Positions 1 to 9,059 of a stretch of 64,000 nucleotides of DNA are shown piece by piece. The stretch is from the NCBI GenBank assembly GCA_013215295.1, contig JABSOZ010000003.1:372001-436000 (forward strand). The letters run 5' to 3'. This stretch comes from Colwellia sp. GTDB lineage: Bacteria; Pseudomonadota; Gammaproteobacteria; Enterobacterales; Alteromonadaceae. Under the pieces are notes generated by a model, which was given only the letters and a program-made list of their open reading frames with translations, was not told the origin of the DNA and made no database searches. Both the position numbers and the translations under genes were made by a program. Positions within the stretch are counted from its first letter, which is position 1. Every line of letters starts with the position of its first letter.

Positions 1-1
1 T

Positions 2-259
2 TTGTATGGCAAGCGTTATCAGAGAAGTACACGCCGCATAGGGAACAGCGTACTCCCTCCTACGGCAATATTGACAATGTTACAGACTAATGATGCCGAT
101 TTATTTGCTCTAGGTTACCGTCAATTTTCGGAAAAAGATGGGCAGCTGAACATTGCAATTTGTTATTGCTCAGTATTTGATGAATGCTGGCTTACTGACC
201 GCAATAACAACCCCACAAAAGTTGAAGCCTGTAATGCCATGCAAAGTGATCGGGACTAA
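2..259 (+). CDS. C-terminal end of an unidentified protein (partial)
   Basis: The reading frame is open to the left edge, so the first codon seen is probably internal and this is the last 85 or so residues of a longer protein. The visible part has a hydrophobic stretch near LPPTAILTML and four cysteines in the second half (ICYC, ECW, EAC). I do not recognise the family. It ends at a TAA, followed by more than 500 bases without a convincing gene. It could also be a chance open frame, but residue composition is protein-like. Confidence 0.5.
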   Translation: MYGKRYQRSTRRIGNSVLPPTAILTMLQTNDADLFALGYRQFSEKDGQLNIAICYCSVFDECWLTDRNNNPTKVEACNAMQSDRD

Positions 260-460
260 ATTGATTTGTTACAAGTAGTGGCTGTTAGCCATTATTTTTC
301 AAGTATATTTATACCTCTAAATAAATACTATTGATGATTCTGGGAGCCAGCTCGTGATTATTAAAGAATGATCTTGTTAATTCTCCTACAACCGACAAAT
401 CCAAAAATGTTGAAGGTTTCCCTTGGTGCGCATTCGAGACATAAAGACTTACTGCATGTT

Positions 461-511
461 AAGGTCAACTTTCCGATCATATAGTGAACATCAATTTCTA
501 CTTCTAAGGCG
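461..511 (-). repeat. Diverged direct repeat, copy 1
   Basis: Both copies start with AAGGT(C/T)AACT and end with ACTTCTAAGGCG. About three quarters of positions match over about 51 bases. Read on the minus strand both give a peptide beginning ALEV, so they may be remnants of one duplicated sequence. Confidence 0.5.
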
Positions 512-709
512 CTCTGGGGCACATAGCGAGATAGGTTATATGCAATAGGCTGAATCAAATACCTCCCCAAATTGTCTGCTTAGTATATTAAATGTCAAAC
601 ACATCTGTATTCAACCGAAAAGTAGACTCAACACTGACCGGTTTATTAGGCTTGCTTAGCGTAAATTCAGGAAACTTTGTTCACAGAAGACAAAATCACC
701 TCGAATATG

Positions 710-761
710 AAGGTTAACTCCCCTAACATACAGCGGACATGAATTTAATACTTCTAAGGCG
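710..761 (-). repeat. Diverged direct repeat, copy 2
   Basis: Second copy of the unit at 461-511, ending in the identical ACTTCTAAGGCG. It lies just downstream of the cyanophycinase-like gene stop codon. Confidence 0.5.
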
Positions 762-813
762 AATCAAGAACCGTTCGCCTCTTCTATCTATCTTCCTGTT
801 ATATCTTACAGAG

Positions 814-2577
814 CTAATTATTAATAATAGATAGTTGGTAATTTTGGTAAGAACAATACCCTTTAGTTAAACCATTTAAAGAAAAAACGCCATAGCCACT
901 TTGGCTAGTTTTTTGTTTATTGACTTTAACGGTGTGATTAGTATTTCGCCATCGACTAGTAGCAGAGAAAGTTGAATTATCGGTTCTACATAATAATTCA
1001 GTTGTTAATTGATAGCGGTCACCCTTAAAAATACTATTAATATCTTCAGGCATAACAGCATGTTCTTGAGACTTTTTTTTCCAGTAAGCGAGTTTTAATT
1101 GAAAATCTAGCCCATTAAGTGATGCAGTATCATCTCGAGTAAGGTAATGACTCAGCACCGCGTTATTCTCTGAATTATTTATAGTGTTTTCAATAATAAA
1201 TACGCCAGCTTGACCGATTACTTTAAAATAGGGACGTTCAGTATTAATGTTACTGACTATAAGTGCGGTGGTTTCATCGACACCAAAAGCAAATCTTGAC
1301 TTAGTATCAAGTACTAATTTAGCCAATCGCCCTTGTCTGCCACGTTCTGAAAAATGGGTATCTAGGATGCCCCAAGGAAATAATCCTAAACCACCACTGG
1401 AGTTATAAGTGAGATCATCATTGAGCAAATCTTGATTACAACTCTTTGATTTTTGACAGCCTTCCTGTGGTAGTACATCCTTTTTAGCTCCACGGACAAT
1501 GGCGGTATTACTTTGCCCATTAGTAATCATAGGGATACGAGTCGCCGCTATATTTCCACCGGACATAACTGCCGTTCCAGCGCTGGTGCCACCAAGTATT
1601 AAGGTATTATTAGCAAGTTTTTCTTTAATTAACTTTAACGCTTTGTTGTCAGAGCCATCTTTATTAATAAATGCTTTTAAGGTTAATGATTGATCGCCGC
1701 CGTTAATAAAAATGCCATCGGCCTGGGTTATTTGTTCTAAAATACTATCCGGAGACAAACAAGCTTTTAATTGCTTCTTGGTAAGATCCGGGTAGACATG
1801 TTCTCGATTAATTGAGCCTTGAACCTTTATCCGGTTGGCCGTTAATTGCTGACAAATCCTCTGGCGATCACCTTTTTGCTGGATTAAATTGTTTAAAGTA
1901 GCATCAAGTGGAAGCCACTGGGTATCTCCACCCGCTTGGGTAAAAGCTGATTGATAAAAATCTACCGCTTCAAAAGGATCACGAGCCGAAGCGGTAAGTA
2001 CCAGAATTTTTGGTACTTTTTTAGCACTGATCTCTTGAGCCAATACAACAAAGTGTTGATATATTTCAGTGGAAAATATGTCGGTGGAATTGAGTAAGTC
2101 TACCTGTTCTTTTAATCTAACGGTGGTATTAGGTTTCAGTACCGGTTGCTCTAATAAATCGAGCATAAAATAGTATTCAGCATCGTTTAATTTATTAATG
2201 ATGCGGTGATGGTCATATTTTTTTAATAAAAATTTCAAACCAGATTTAGATAAAATCTGCTGTGGTTCTGATGTTGATACGGTTGTTAGCACGTTAATAA
2301 TTTGTAGTTTATTTGTGTTGTCGAAGTGTTCTGGCCATGAAAGTTCAATTAATTTGATCGTTTTTTTACTAATTTCAAAAAGAGCCGTTGTTTTAGCGTT
2401 GTTTAGTTGATTATTGTTAGCTAAGGTCTTGGCATTACAGTTTTTAGTGGCCATTGAAGAGCAAGTTTTTAAACCACCACCTACAAGAAAAAGTTTTCCT
2501 TGTGGATTTGTTGTTTTTGCCGACAATGTTAAGCTTATCGTTACAAATAGCAGCGCAATTAAAGATGTTTGTTTCAT
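814..2577 (-). CDS. Secreted cyanophycinase-like peptidase (family S51)
   Basis: Likely hydrolyses cyanophycin (multi-L-arginyl-poly-aspartate) or related beta-aspartyl peptides to dipeptides outside the cytoplasm. Residues 1-20 form a signal peptide ending in SA. The S51 fold is visible: GKLFLVGGG at 27-36, a nucleophile elbow GGTSAGT with Ser at about 332, FINGGDQ at about 290, and the DTHFSERGRQGRL block around 406-418 that cyanophycinases share. FAFGVDE follows. At 587 residues it is much longer than cytoplasmic cyanophycinases, with about 140 extra residues between the first strand and the rest of the fold. It is divergent from a TonB receptor, with a YfcC transporter and an isoaspartyl dipeptidase beyond, which fits a degradation and uptake locus. 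The family call is strong; the substrate is inferred. Confidence 0.85.
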   Translation of the reverse strand: MKQTSLIALLFVTISLTLSAKTTNPQGKLFLVGGGLKTCSSMATKNCNAKTLANNNQLNNAKTTALFEISKKTIKLIELSWPEHFDNTNKLQIINVLTTVSTSEPQQILSKSGLKFLLKKYDHHRIINKLNDAEYYFMLDLLEQPVLKPNTTVRLKEQVDLLNSTDIFSTEIYQHFVVLAQEISAKKVPKILVLTASARDPFEAVDFYQSAFTQAGGDTQWLPLDATLNNLIQQKGDRQRICQQLTANRIKVQGSINREHVYPDLTKKQLKACLSPDSILEQITQADGIFINGGDQSLTLKAFINKDGSDNKALKLIKEKLANNTLILGGTSAGTAVMSGGNIAATRIPMITNGQSNTAIVRGAKKDVLPQEGCQKSKSCNQDLLNDDLTYNSSGGLGLFPWGILDTHFSERGRQGRLAKLVLDTKSRFAFGVDETTALIVSNINTERPYFKVIGQAGVFIIENTINNSENNAVLSHYLTRDDTASLNGLDFQLKLAYWKKKSQEHAVMPEDINSIFKGDRYQLTTELLCRTDNSTFSATSRWRNTNHTVKVNKQKTSQSGYGVFSLNGLTKGYCSYQNYQLSIINN

Positions 2578-2984
2578 TTTGTTTGTTTTCCAATACTAGC
2601 TATTCGGCAAAATAGACAAGTGTAAAGTTAAAAATACTGTTGACAACCAACTAAGACAGCGGTATTTATAAATAAGCAAATTTTGAAGAGTTTGCGGCAA
2701 ACAAACTTTTTAATGAAACTTTGGCAACCTAAGACCTTTTATATATGTACAAGAAAGCATTCGCACTTACAACATATTCTTATTCAAATTACTACCTTTC
2801 AGAGTGGTTTGATGAGTAAACACTAGAAAACAATATCATTGTTTTCTGGACGTTAGATCTCGTTTTCTACTCATCCAAAACTCAAAAATAAAATTAAATC
2901 CATGCATCAGCACTCCAGTACTCTTTTTTTGAGCACTTTAGCTGCTTTTTATAAAATTTAGATTAAAAATCAGAGAGTTAAAAT
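2578..2984. promoter_or_regulatory. Divergent intergenic region with nested inverted repeats
   Basis: This region separates the divergent peptidase and TonB-receptor genes and should carry both promoters. It holds a perfect inverted repeat GAAAACAAT-atc-ATTGTTTTC (2826-2846) and a wider pair GATGAGTA (2811-2818) / TACTCATC (2868-2875) enclosing it. They could be an operator or a leader hairpin; nothing in the sequence decides which. Confidence 0.45.
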
Positions 2985-5927
2985 ATGAAAGTTTTTAAAC
3001 CTTCGTGCCTAGCTATGGCCGTTTGTAGTACTTTGTTGTCGCCAATTTATATCTATGCTGCTGAGCAGAATGCAAACACTGAAAAAGAAGTAGAAAAAAT
3101 AGTTGTTACCGGTAGCCGAATTAAAGGGGTTGATCTTGAAGGGACCCAACCTTTAGTGGTAATAAGTGCCGAAGATATTCGTAACTCAGGTGCCAGTAGT
3201 ATTTCAGAGTTAATGAAACAAATTAGCCAAACCCGTGGTGGTGAAGGCTCGTTTAGTACCAGTGAAAGTGGCGCTACCTCAACTTCAACGCCAGCAGGTC
3301 AAGCTGCAGCTTCACTTCGTGGTTTAGGTCCATCATCAACACTTACCCTGATTAATGGACGACGTGTGGCGGCAAGCTCTTTTGCCTCAGGCACGCAAAA
3401 CTTTGTTGATATTAATAGTATTCCTCTTGCGGCAATAGAGCGCATTGAAGTGTTAGCGACTGGGGCGTCTGCCATTTATGGCGCCGATGCGGTCGCGGGT
3501 GTTATTAACTATATCCTGAAAAAAGATTACCAAGGCGCCGAAGTAAACCTTTCTTATGGCAATAGTTTTGAATCGTCCAACGAAGGAAAATATAACCTTA
3601 ACCTAGTGATGGGCACTGAGTTAGCGGGTGGTAATTTAACGGTATTTGCTGATTATTATGATCGCGAGGCGTTTAGCGCACTAGATAGAGACTTTACTCA
3701 AGAGCCATTATTAGTAAATTCATATTCATATCTACCTAAGCATACCCCCAATATTTATTATAACTCGAGTGATGTTGCTGATGCAGATGGCAATTATTTA
3801 GAATTAGCTAACCCAAATTGTAAATCTGCATTGGTTACCACTGAATATGGCGAGGACATTTGTGCTTATTACCGTAATGAAGACGATATGCTTAACACTG
3901 AGTTAACAACGGCTTCATTAGGTTTTATGTATTCAAAAGAAATTGGCGATATAATTTGGGATACAGATTTTTTCTATTCTCATAGCAAATCTACTGCCAG
4001 TTCATCTCCTGCACCCATCAACCAATTAGATGATAGTGATGCTGGCTGGGCACCAATGAGTGCTTTAGATGCGGTGCCAAGTTTAATTGATTTAGTTTAT
4101 CCACAATATTACTACACCAACTTAGATAATTCGGCTACTGCCCGTGAATTAAGAGGCATTCAGTACGATGCGCGTTTTGCTACGCCACGTACTATTGAGG
4201 TTGAAACTAATTCGTTTCGATTAGTATCTAGTTTATCCGGTGATATTGGTGATTGGGAGTGGGAGTCAGCAATTACCTTATCTAAATCCGAATCTGAGCA
4301 AAAAGCTATTGCGGGTATTTACAATCGTTATAAATACACCGCCTTGGTTAATGGTGAGCTTTGTGGTGATGGATCTATTGCTGAATATGATTACGATAGT
4401 GACAGTTTAGCCTGTGGCTCTGGTGAGCTATTAGAGCGATATAATCCGTTTTTAGAAGGGAATGTGGATAATGACTCGCTATTGGCAATGAGCCAAGAAG
4501 TACCAACTCGTGATGGTGAAAGTACCGTTTATGGTTGGGATGCTCGAGTAACGGGTGAGTTATTTGAATTTAATGATCAAGTGATCAATGCCGCTTTTGG
4601 TATTGAAGCGCGAAAAGAAGAAATAACTGATATTCCTTCTTTAAATGCTCGAGCAAGAGCAGAGAATGATTATTTAGTTGATGTCTTTGGTTTTGGGTCA
4701 AGTTTATCTGCAGCAGACCGCTTTCAATGGGGCGCGTTTGCTGAATTTCATATCCCATTAAATGATATGGTTGAGCTACAACTTGCCGGACGTTATGACG
4801 ATTATGATGACTTTGGCGATACTTTTAATCCTAAAATTGGCATTACTATTAGGCCAATAGATGATTTTATTTTTCGTGCCTCATGGTCAACCTCATTTAG
4901 AGCTCCATCATTAACACAAGCAGGGGTAAAATTAAGAACCACCACTGCGACCTATGATTGTGGTGCTAATCAGGCTGTTGCTGATTTATATTGTGGTGGA
5001 GATAGCTTTGAGAGTAGCCCAAATGTTTTAGAATTAGGTAACGCCAATTTACGTGCTGAAGAGTCTGAATCTATTAGTATAGGTTTTGCTTATAGCCCAA
5101 GCATCAATACCACAGTAACAGTAGATTATTGGCAATTTCATCACGATGGTTTAGTAGATACAGATATGACAGCAGTTTTAGCTAATGCTATTACCGATGA
5201 GTCGTTACGTCATTGTGGTTTAGTGCCTGTTGGTGAAACCGGTATTTCTTATGATCAAGAGCTTTGTGATTATACCGATGATAGTGGCTTAACTATCGAA
5301 GATACTGGCGCTAACTTAACGCAAATAAAAGATAGCTGGATTGTAGATAATACCCGAGATGATGGCTTACCTTTATACCGAGATCATATAATTCAATTGC
5401 AAAATACCGGTGAGCAAAATGTATCAGGTATTGATTTAGCTTTCGATCATAAAATTGACTTTAGCCAAGGCACCTTGAGTTTTGCTATTGATGCAACACA
5501 TTACCTGGAATTTGAGCGTAATAAAGCGGGTTCTAGTGAGCTTGAAAAACTTGTTGGCACTTGGCGTTATCCAGAAAACATCGCCAGTGCCAGAATTTCT
5601 TGGTCACAGGATGCCTTATATTCAAGCTTAACCCTCGATTACACTAGCTCTTACCAAGACGATATCGAAGGTTTGAGAGGTCGTCAAATTAATGAGCTTG
5701 ATGACATGGGTAAACTTGATGCCAACGGTGAGCGCGACGTGGAGTCATGGTTAACGTTGCGAGCAAATATTGGTTATGATTTTAAAAACATGAATATTAA
5801 TTTGACGATTAATAATTTGTTAGATGAAGAGCCTCCGGTAGCTTATGGTTCATCCAGAGGATTTGATTCATTAAATCATGATGCATTAGGTGCTAACTAT
5901 CGAGTATCAATGACCTATTTCTTCTAA
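2985..5927 (+). CDS. TonB-dependent outer-membrane receptor
   Basis: Ligand-gated outer-membrane transporter of 980 residues. A signal peptide (about 1-26, ending YIYAA) is followed by a TonB-box-like region and KIVVTGSRIKG, then the plug domain (about 45-175) with LRGLGPSSTLTLINGRR and the AIYGADAVAGVINYILKK segment. The rest is a long beta-barrel ending in NLTINNLLDEEPP and a terminal Phe (YRVSMTYFF), the usual outer-membrane insertion signal. The start has GAGAG upstream. By position it probably imports the products of the divergent secreted peptidase; that substrate assignment is inference. Confidence 0.93.
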   Translation: MKVFKPSCLAMAVCSTLLSPIYIYAAEQNANTEKEVEKIVVTGSRIKGVDLEGTQPLVVISAEDIRNSGASSISELMKQISQTRGGEGSFSTSESGATSTSTPAGQAAASLRGLGPSSTLTLINGRRVAASSFASGTQNFVDINSIPLAAIERIEVLATGASAIYGADAVAGVINYILKKDYQGAEVNLSYGNSFESSNEGKYNLNLVMGTELAGGNLTVFADYYDREAFSALDRDFTQEPLLVNSYSYLPKHTPNIYYNSSDVADADGNYLELANPNCKSALVTTEYGEDICAYYRNEDDMLNTELTTASLGFMYSKEIGDIIWDTDFFYSHSKSTASSSPAPINQLDDSDAGWAPMSALDAVPSLIDLVYPQYYYTNLDNSATARELRGIQYDARFATPRTIEVETNSFRLVSSLSGDIGDWEWESAITLSKSESEQKAIAGIYNRYKYTALVNGELCGDGSIAEYDYDSDSLACGSGELLERYNPFLEGNVDNDSLLAMSQEVPTRDGESTVYGWDARVTGELFEFNDQVINAAFGIEARKEEITDIPSLNARARAENDYLVDVFGFGSSLSAADRFQWGAFAEFHIPLNDMVELQLAGRYDDYDDFGDTFNPKIGITIRPIDDFIFRASWSTSFRAPSLTQAGVKLRTTTATYDCGANQAVADLYCGGDSFESSPNVLELGNANLRAEESESISIGFAYSPSINTTVTVDYWQFHHDGLVDTDMTAVLANAITDESLRHCGLVPVGETGISYDQELCDYTDDSGLTIEDTGANLTQIKDSWIVDNTRDDGLPLYRDHIIQLQNTGEQNVSGIDLAFDHKIDFSQGTLSFAIDATHYLEFERNKAGSSELEKLVGTWRYPENIASARISWSQDALYSSLTLDYTSSYQDDIEGLRGRQINELDDMGKLDANGERDVESWLTLRANIGYDFKNMNINLTINNLLDEEPPVAYGSSRGFDSLNHDALGANYRVSMTYFF

Positions 5928-5934
5928 ATAGCTA

Positions 5935-5960
5935 AAGCGAAGACTTAACAGTCTTCGCTT
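5935..5960 (+). terminator. Hairpin after the TonB receptor gene
   Basis: Perfect 11-bp stem AAGCGAAGACT / AGTCTTCGCTT with a 4-base TAAC loop, 8 bases after the stop codon. There is no T-run after it, so it may be a partial terminator or an mRNA-stabilising hairpin that lowers expression of the downstream transporter relative to the receptor. Confidence 0.55.
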
Positions 5961-6015
5961 ACACCCTATACTAGAGCTAACGCTCACTGTTATTTTATTA
6001 AGAAGTAGAGTTAAA

Positions 6016-7524
6016 ATGGATATAGAAGAAAGCAATAACGCTGATTTGGACAAAACTACAGTAACAAAAGCTCCTGCCTTAGTTACTGTAAAGTCGATGC
6101 CAGATGCCTTTGTTATTTTATTTTTTATCGTAATGTTGGCGGCAATATCGACACACTTTATCCCCGCAGGGTTTTATCAAGTAGAACTTGACCCTATTAC
6201 TAACACCATGAAGTTAATTGCCGATAGTTTTCAATTTGCTGAGCAGCAAAGTGGCGTGCCGTTATTTGGCGAACATGGTGATATTGGATTTTTAAATTTT
6301 GCCTTTGAAGGCATGGTGTCTGGTGATAAATGGGGCTCTGCCATTGGCGTAATGATGTTTATTATTCTAACTGGCGGCGCGTTTGGCATTATCATGAAAA
6401 CCCGAGCTATCGATAATGGCATCATGGCGTTAATAGTAAAAACTCAGAAATTAGAGCAAGCATTTATTCCTATTTTATTTGTCTTGTTTTCGTTTGCCGG
6501 TGCCATCTTTGGTATGGGGGAAGAAGCCATCGCTTTTTGTATTGTCCTTTTCCCTTTAATGCGTGCCATTGGTTATGATGGCATAACAACCGTGTTGGTA
6601 ACCTATGTCGCCACACAAATAGGTTTTGCCACCTCTTGGATGAACCCTTTTAGTGTTGCTATTGCGCAAGGTATCGCTGGTTTACCCTTGATGTCAGCGC
6701 TAGAGTTTAGAGTGGCGTTATGGTGTGTTTTTACCACAATAGGTATCGTGTTTACCATGCGTTATGCTAGTAAAATTAAAAAACAACCCAATTTATCTCC
6801 TTGTTTTAGCCCTAATCAACAAATTAGTAGCGCTAAAATAAACCCCGTTAAGTTCAAATTATTGGATGGGGTATTACTGAGTGCTTTTGTCTCAGGTATT
6901 ATCTGGATAATATGGGGCGTCGTTGCCAGAGGTTATTATATCCCTGAATTAGCAAGTCAATTTTTCACCTTAGGTTGTGTCATTGGTCTTATCGCCATTA
7001 TTGGTAAACGTTTAACAGTGAATGAAGTGGCTGATGCATTTAAATCGGGGGCGAAAGAATTATTACCTGCCGCTATGATTGTCGGTATGGCTAAAGGTAT
7101 AGTAATCATTCTAGGTGGTGACAATGCTGGGGACCCCTCGGTGTTAAATACTGTTTTACATTACACCGGACAATTGCTAGTTGAATTACCTCAAACCATC
7201 TCAGCGGTTTGTATGTTCCTTTTTCAGTCGGTATTTAATTTTTTTATCGCTTCAGGCTCAGGTCAGGCAGCCCTTACCATGCCAATAATGGCACCTTTAT
7301 CCGATATTATTGGTTTGCAAAGGCAAGTTGCGGTACTGGCTTTTCAGCTGGGTGATGGCTTAACCAATATTATTATTCCTACCTCTGCGGCCTTAATAGG
7401 TTGTTTAGGGGTGACCAACATTGATTGGTTTGTTTGGGCTAAATTTATCTGGCGTTTCATGTCGATTTTAGCCGGTGTTGCCATGGGTTTCATGGTTTTA
7501 GCCGTAACTTTAAACATAACGTAA
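6016..7524 (+). CDS. YfcC/DcuC-family membrane transporter
   Basis: Inner-membrane carrier of 502 residues with about 12 hydrophobic segments, in the YfcC (C4-dicarboxylate anaerobic carrier-like, PF03606) family. Family blocks visible are MGEEAIAFCIVLFPLMRA, the ATSWMNPFSVAIAQG segment, and a C-terminal GSGQAALTMPIMAPL followed by LGDGLTNIIIPTSAALIG. It lies between the TonB receptor and the isoaspartyl dipeptidase, 9 bases before the latter, so the three are likely one operon. In this setting the likely cargo is an acidic, basic or beta-aspartyl dipeptide or amino acid; the family alone does not fix the substrate. Confidence 0.88.
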   Translation: MDIEESNNADLDKTTVTKAPALVTVKSMPDAFVILFFIVMLAAISTHFIPAGFYQVELDPITNTMKLIADSFQFAEQQSGVPLFGEHGDIGFLNFAFEGMVSGDKWGSAIGVMMFIILTGGAFGIIMKTRAIDNGIMALIVKTQKLEQAFIPILFVLFSFAGAIFGMGEEAIAFCIVLFPLMRAIGYDGITTVLVTYVATQIGFATSWMNPFSVAIAQGIAGLPLMSALEFRVALWCVFTTIGIVFTMRYASKIKKQPNLSPCFSPNQQISSAKINPVKFKLLDGVLLSAFVSGIIWIIWGVVARGYYIPELASQFFTLGCVIGLIAIIGKRLTVNEVADAFKSGAKELLPAAMIVGMAKGIVIILGGDNAGDPSVLNTVLHYTGQLLVELPQTISAVCMFLFQSVFNFFIASGSGQAALTMPIMAPLSDIIGLQRQVAVLAFQLGDGLTNIIIPTSAALIGCLGVTNIDWFVWAKFIWRFMSILAGVAMGFMVLAVTLNIT

Positions 7525-7533
7525 AGGATTATT

Positions 7534-8703
7534 ATGAAGTTAATCAAAAATGCTCAAGTATTTTCTCCAACACCCCTTGGACAAAAGGATGTATTAATTG
7601 CAGGCAATAAGATCATTGCCATTGAAAACGATTTATCTGCATGTATAAACGATATAGTCGAAGTCATTGATGCCAATGGCCAAATATTAACACCGGGATT
7701 TGTTGATTCATTAGTACATATTACCGGTGGTGGAGGGGAAGGGGGCTACACCACTCGTACTCCTGAAATGCATATCAATGAAGCCTTGATTGGTGGTGTT
7801 ACTACAGTCATTGGCGTGCTTGGTACTGATGCAGAAACCCGTAGTTTAGAAAACTTGTTAGCAAAAGCTTACAGTTTAGAAGAGCAAGGCTTGTCTGTAT
7901 TTTGTTATAGCGGTTCATATCATTATCCTATGGTAACTATCACAGAGTCGATTAAACGCGATATCATGTTTATTGAGAAGTTTATCGGTGTCGGCGAAGT
8001 GGCCATTGCCGATCATCGAAGTTCTCATCTCACCCCTACAGAGTTAGCACGGTTAGCTTCTGAAGCCAGAGTAGCTGGTATGCTGTCAGGTAAAACGGGC
8101 ATCGTTAGTATCCATGTCGGTGATGAAATAGGACGCTTGTCGATACTTCAAAATGTCGTCGAGCAGTCAGATATCCCCATTACCCAGTTTTATCCTACCC
8201 ATATTAATCGCAGTAGAGCGCTACTCGATGCGGGTTTTGAGTTTGCAGCTCAAGGTGGTTTTATTGATTTTACTACCAGCACTAATGAGCAAATAATTGC
8301 ACAAGGTGAAATTCCAGCAGCAAAAGCATTGGCTGAAGCTTTGGCGAAAGGGTTGAATATAAAACAACTGACCATGAGTTCTGATGGCAATGCTAGCTTG
8401 CCTTTGTTTGACCGAGCCGGCGAATTAATCGACTTACAAGTAGGGCAAGTGCGTAGTCTTCATCAGTCAATGGTTGATGCTGTTAAAGAATATCAACTTC
8501 CTCTGGAATTAGCGTTAAGTGCAATAACTCGTTCTCCAGCGGGTATATTAAAACTTAAAAACAAAGGTCAAATTGTGGTAGGCCTTGATGCCGACTTAAA
8601 TTTACTTGATAGCGAGTCATTAGCAATAACAGCTGTCTTTGCCAAAGGAAAACAGGTAATCAAAGAAGGGAAAACATTAATTAATACGCTTTTTAGGTCA
8701 TAA
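7534..8703 (+). CDS. iadA: Isoaspartyl dipeptidase-like amidohydrolase
   Basis: Amidohydrolase-superfamily enzyme of 389 residues, expected to split beta-aspartyl dipeptides in the cytoplasm. The IadA signature GGGGEGGYTTRTPEM is at about 65-79. Other metal-site regions match: VSIHVGD, YPTHINR and the SSDGNAS segment with the catalytic Asp. Two ligands differ from E. coli IadA: the HxH motif reads SLVH (Leu60 for the first His), and the carboxylated-Lys position before ADHRSS is Glu155. A good ribosome binding site (AAAGGA) lies 6 bases before the ATG. It is the last gene of the cyanophycin-type locus, whose predicted secreted peptidase would release its substrate. Activity is likely, but the metal site may be altered. 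Confidence 0.88.
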   Translation: MKLIKNAQVFSPTPLGQKDVLIAGNKIIAIENDLSACINDIVEVIDANGQILTPGFVDSLVHITGGGGEGGYTTRTPEMHINEALIGGVTTVIGVLGTDAETRSLENLLAKAYSLEEQGLSVFCYSGSYHYPMVTITESIKRDIMFIEKFIGVGEVAIADHRSSHLTPTELARLASEARVAGMLSGKTGIVSIHVGDEIGRLSILQNVVEQSDIPITQFYPTHINRSRALLDAGFEFAAQGGFIDFTTSTNEQIIAQGEIPAAKALAEALAKGLNIKQLTMSSDGNASLPLFDRAGELIDLQVGQVRSLHQSMVDAVKEYQLPLELALSAITRSPAGILKLKNKGQIVVGLDADLNLLDSESLAITAVFAKGKQVIKEGKTLINTLFRS

Positions 8704-9059
8704 CAACACATTAAAATTCTTACTTGAGTTGACTTATGCCGTCTCGTTTTGTTTTTATGTAAAGTTACTAATTATCAAAAAATTAACGAACATGCTAAAG
8801 CTCCTGTTTTTAATTGGAAGAGGTAACCATTAGCTAAGACTAAAACAACCTTTTTATGGCGCTATGGGGGCGAAAGCGAGATAGAAAATACTGCTAATGT
8901 CAGCTACCCTTGAAGATAGTTGACATAACAGTGGAGGTTAGAAAAAATATTAACGTGGGATTTAATCTCTAAGCAGGCTATTTTTAGTGCGTATTTTAAT
9001 TTACAAAATTATCTTCTTTATCTTGGGTATATTATTTATCTCTTTATCTCTTTATCGAA
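8704..9059. other. Intergenic stretch between convergent genes
   Basis: About 350 AT-rich bases between the convergent dipeptidase and AlkC-like genes. I see no gene, strong hairpin or repeat in it. Confidence 0.4.

Larger units (their letters stand above)
260..813. other. Intergenic stretch with decayed repeat sequence
   Basis: No convincing gene. It holds two diverged copies of a roughly 50-base unit (461-511 and 710-761). A 69-codon open frame on the minus strand (361-570) lies over the first copy and is more likely part of the repeat than a gene. Confidence 0.5.

Noticed and set aside
361..570. 69-codon minus-strand open frame
   Set aside because: It overlaps a repeat whose second copy lacks a matching full frame; no family and no good ribosome binding site.
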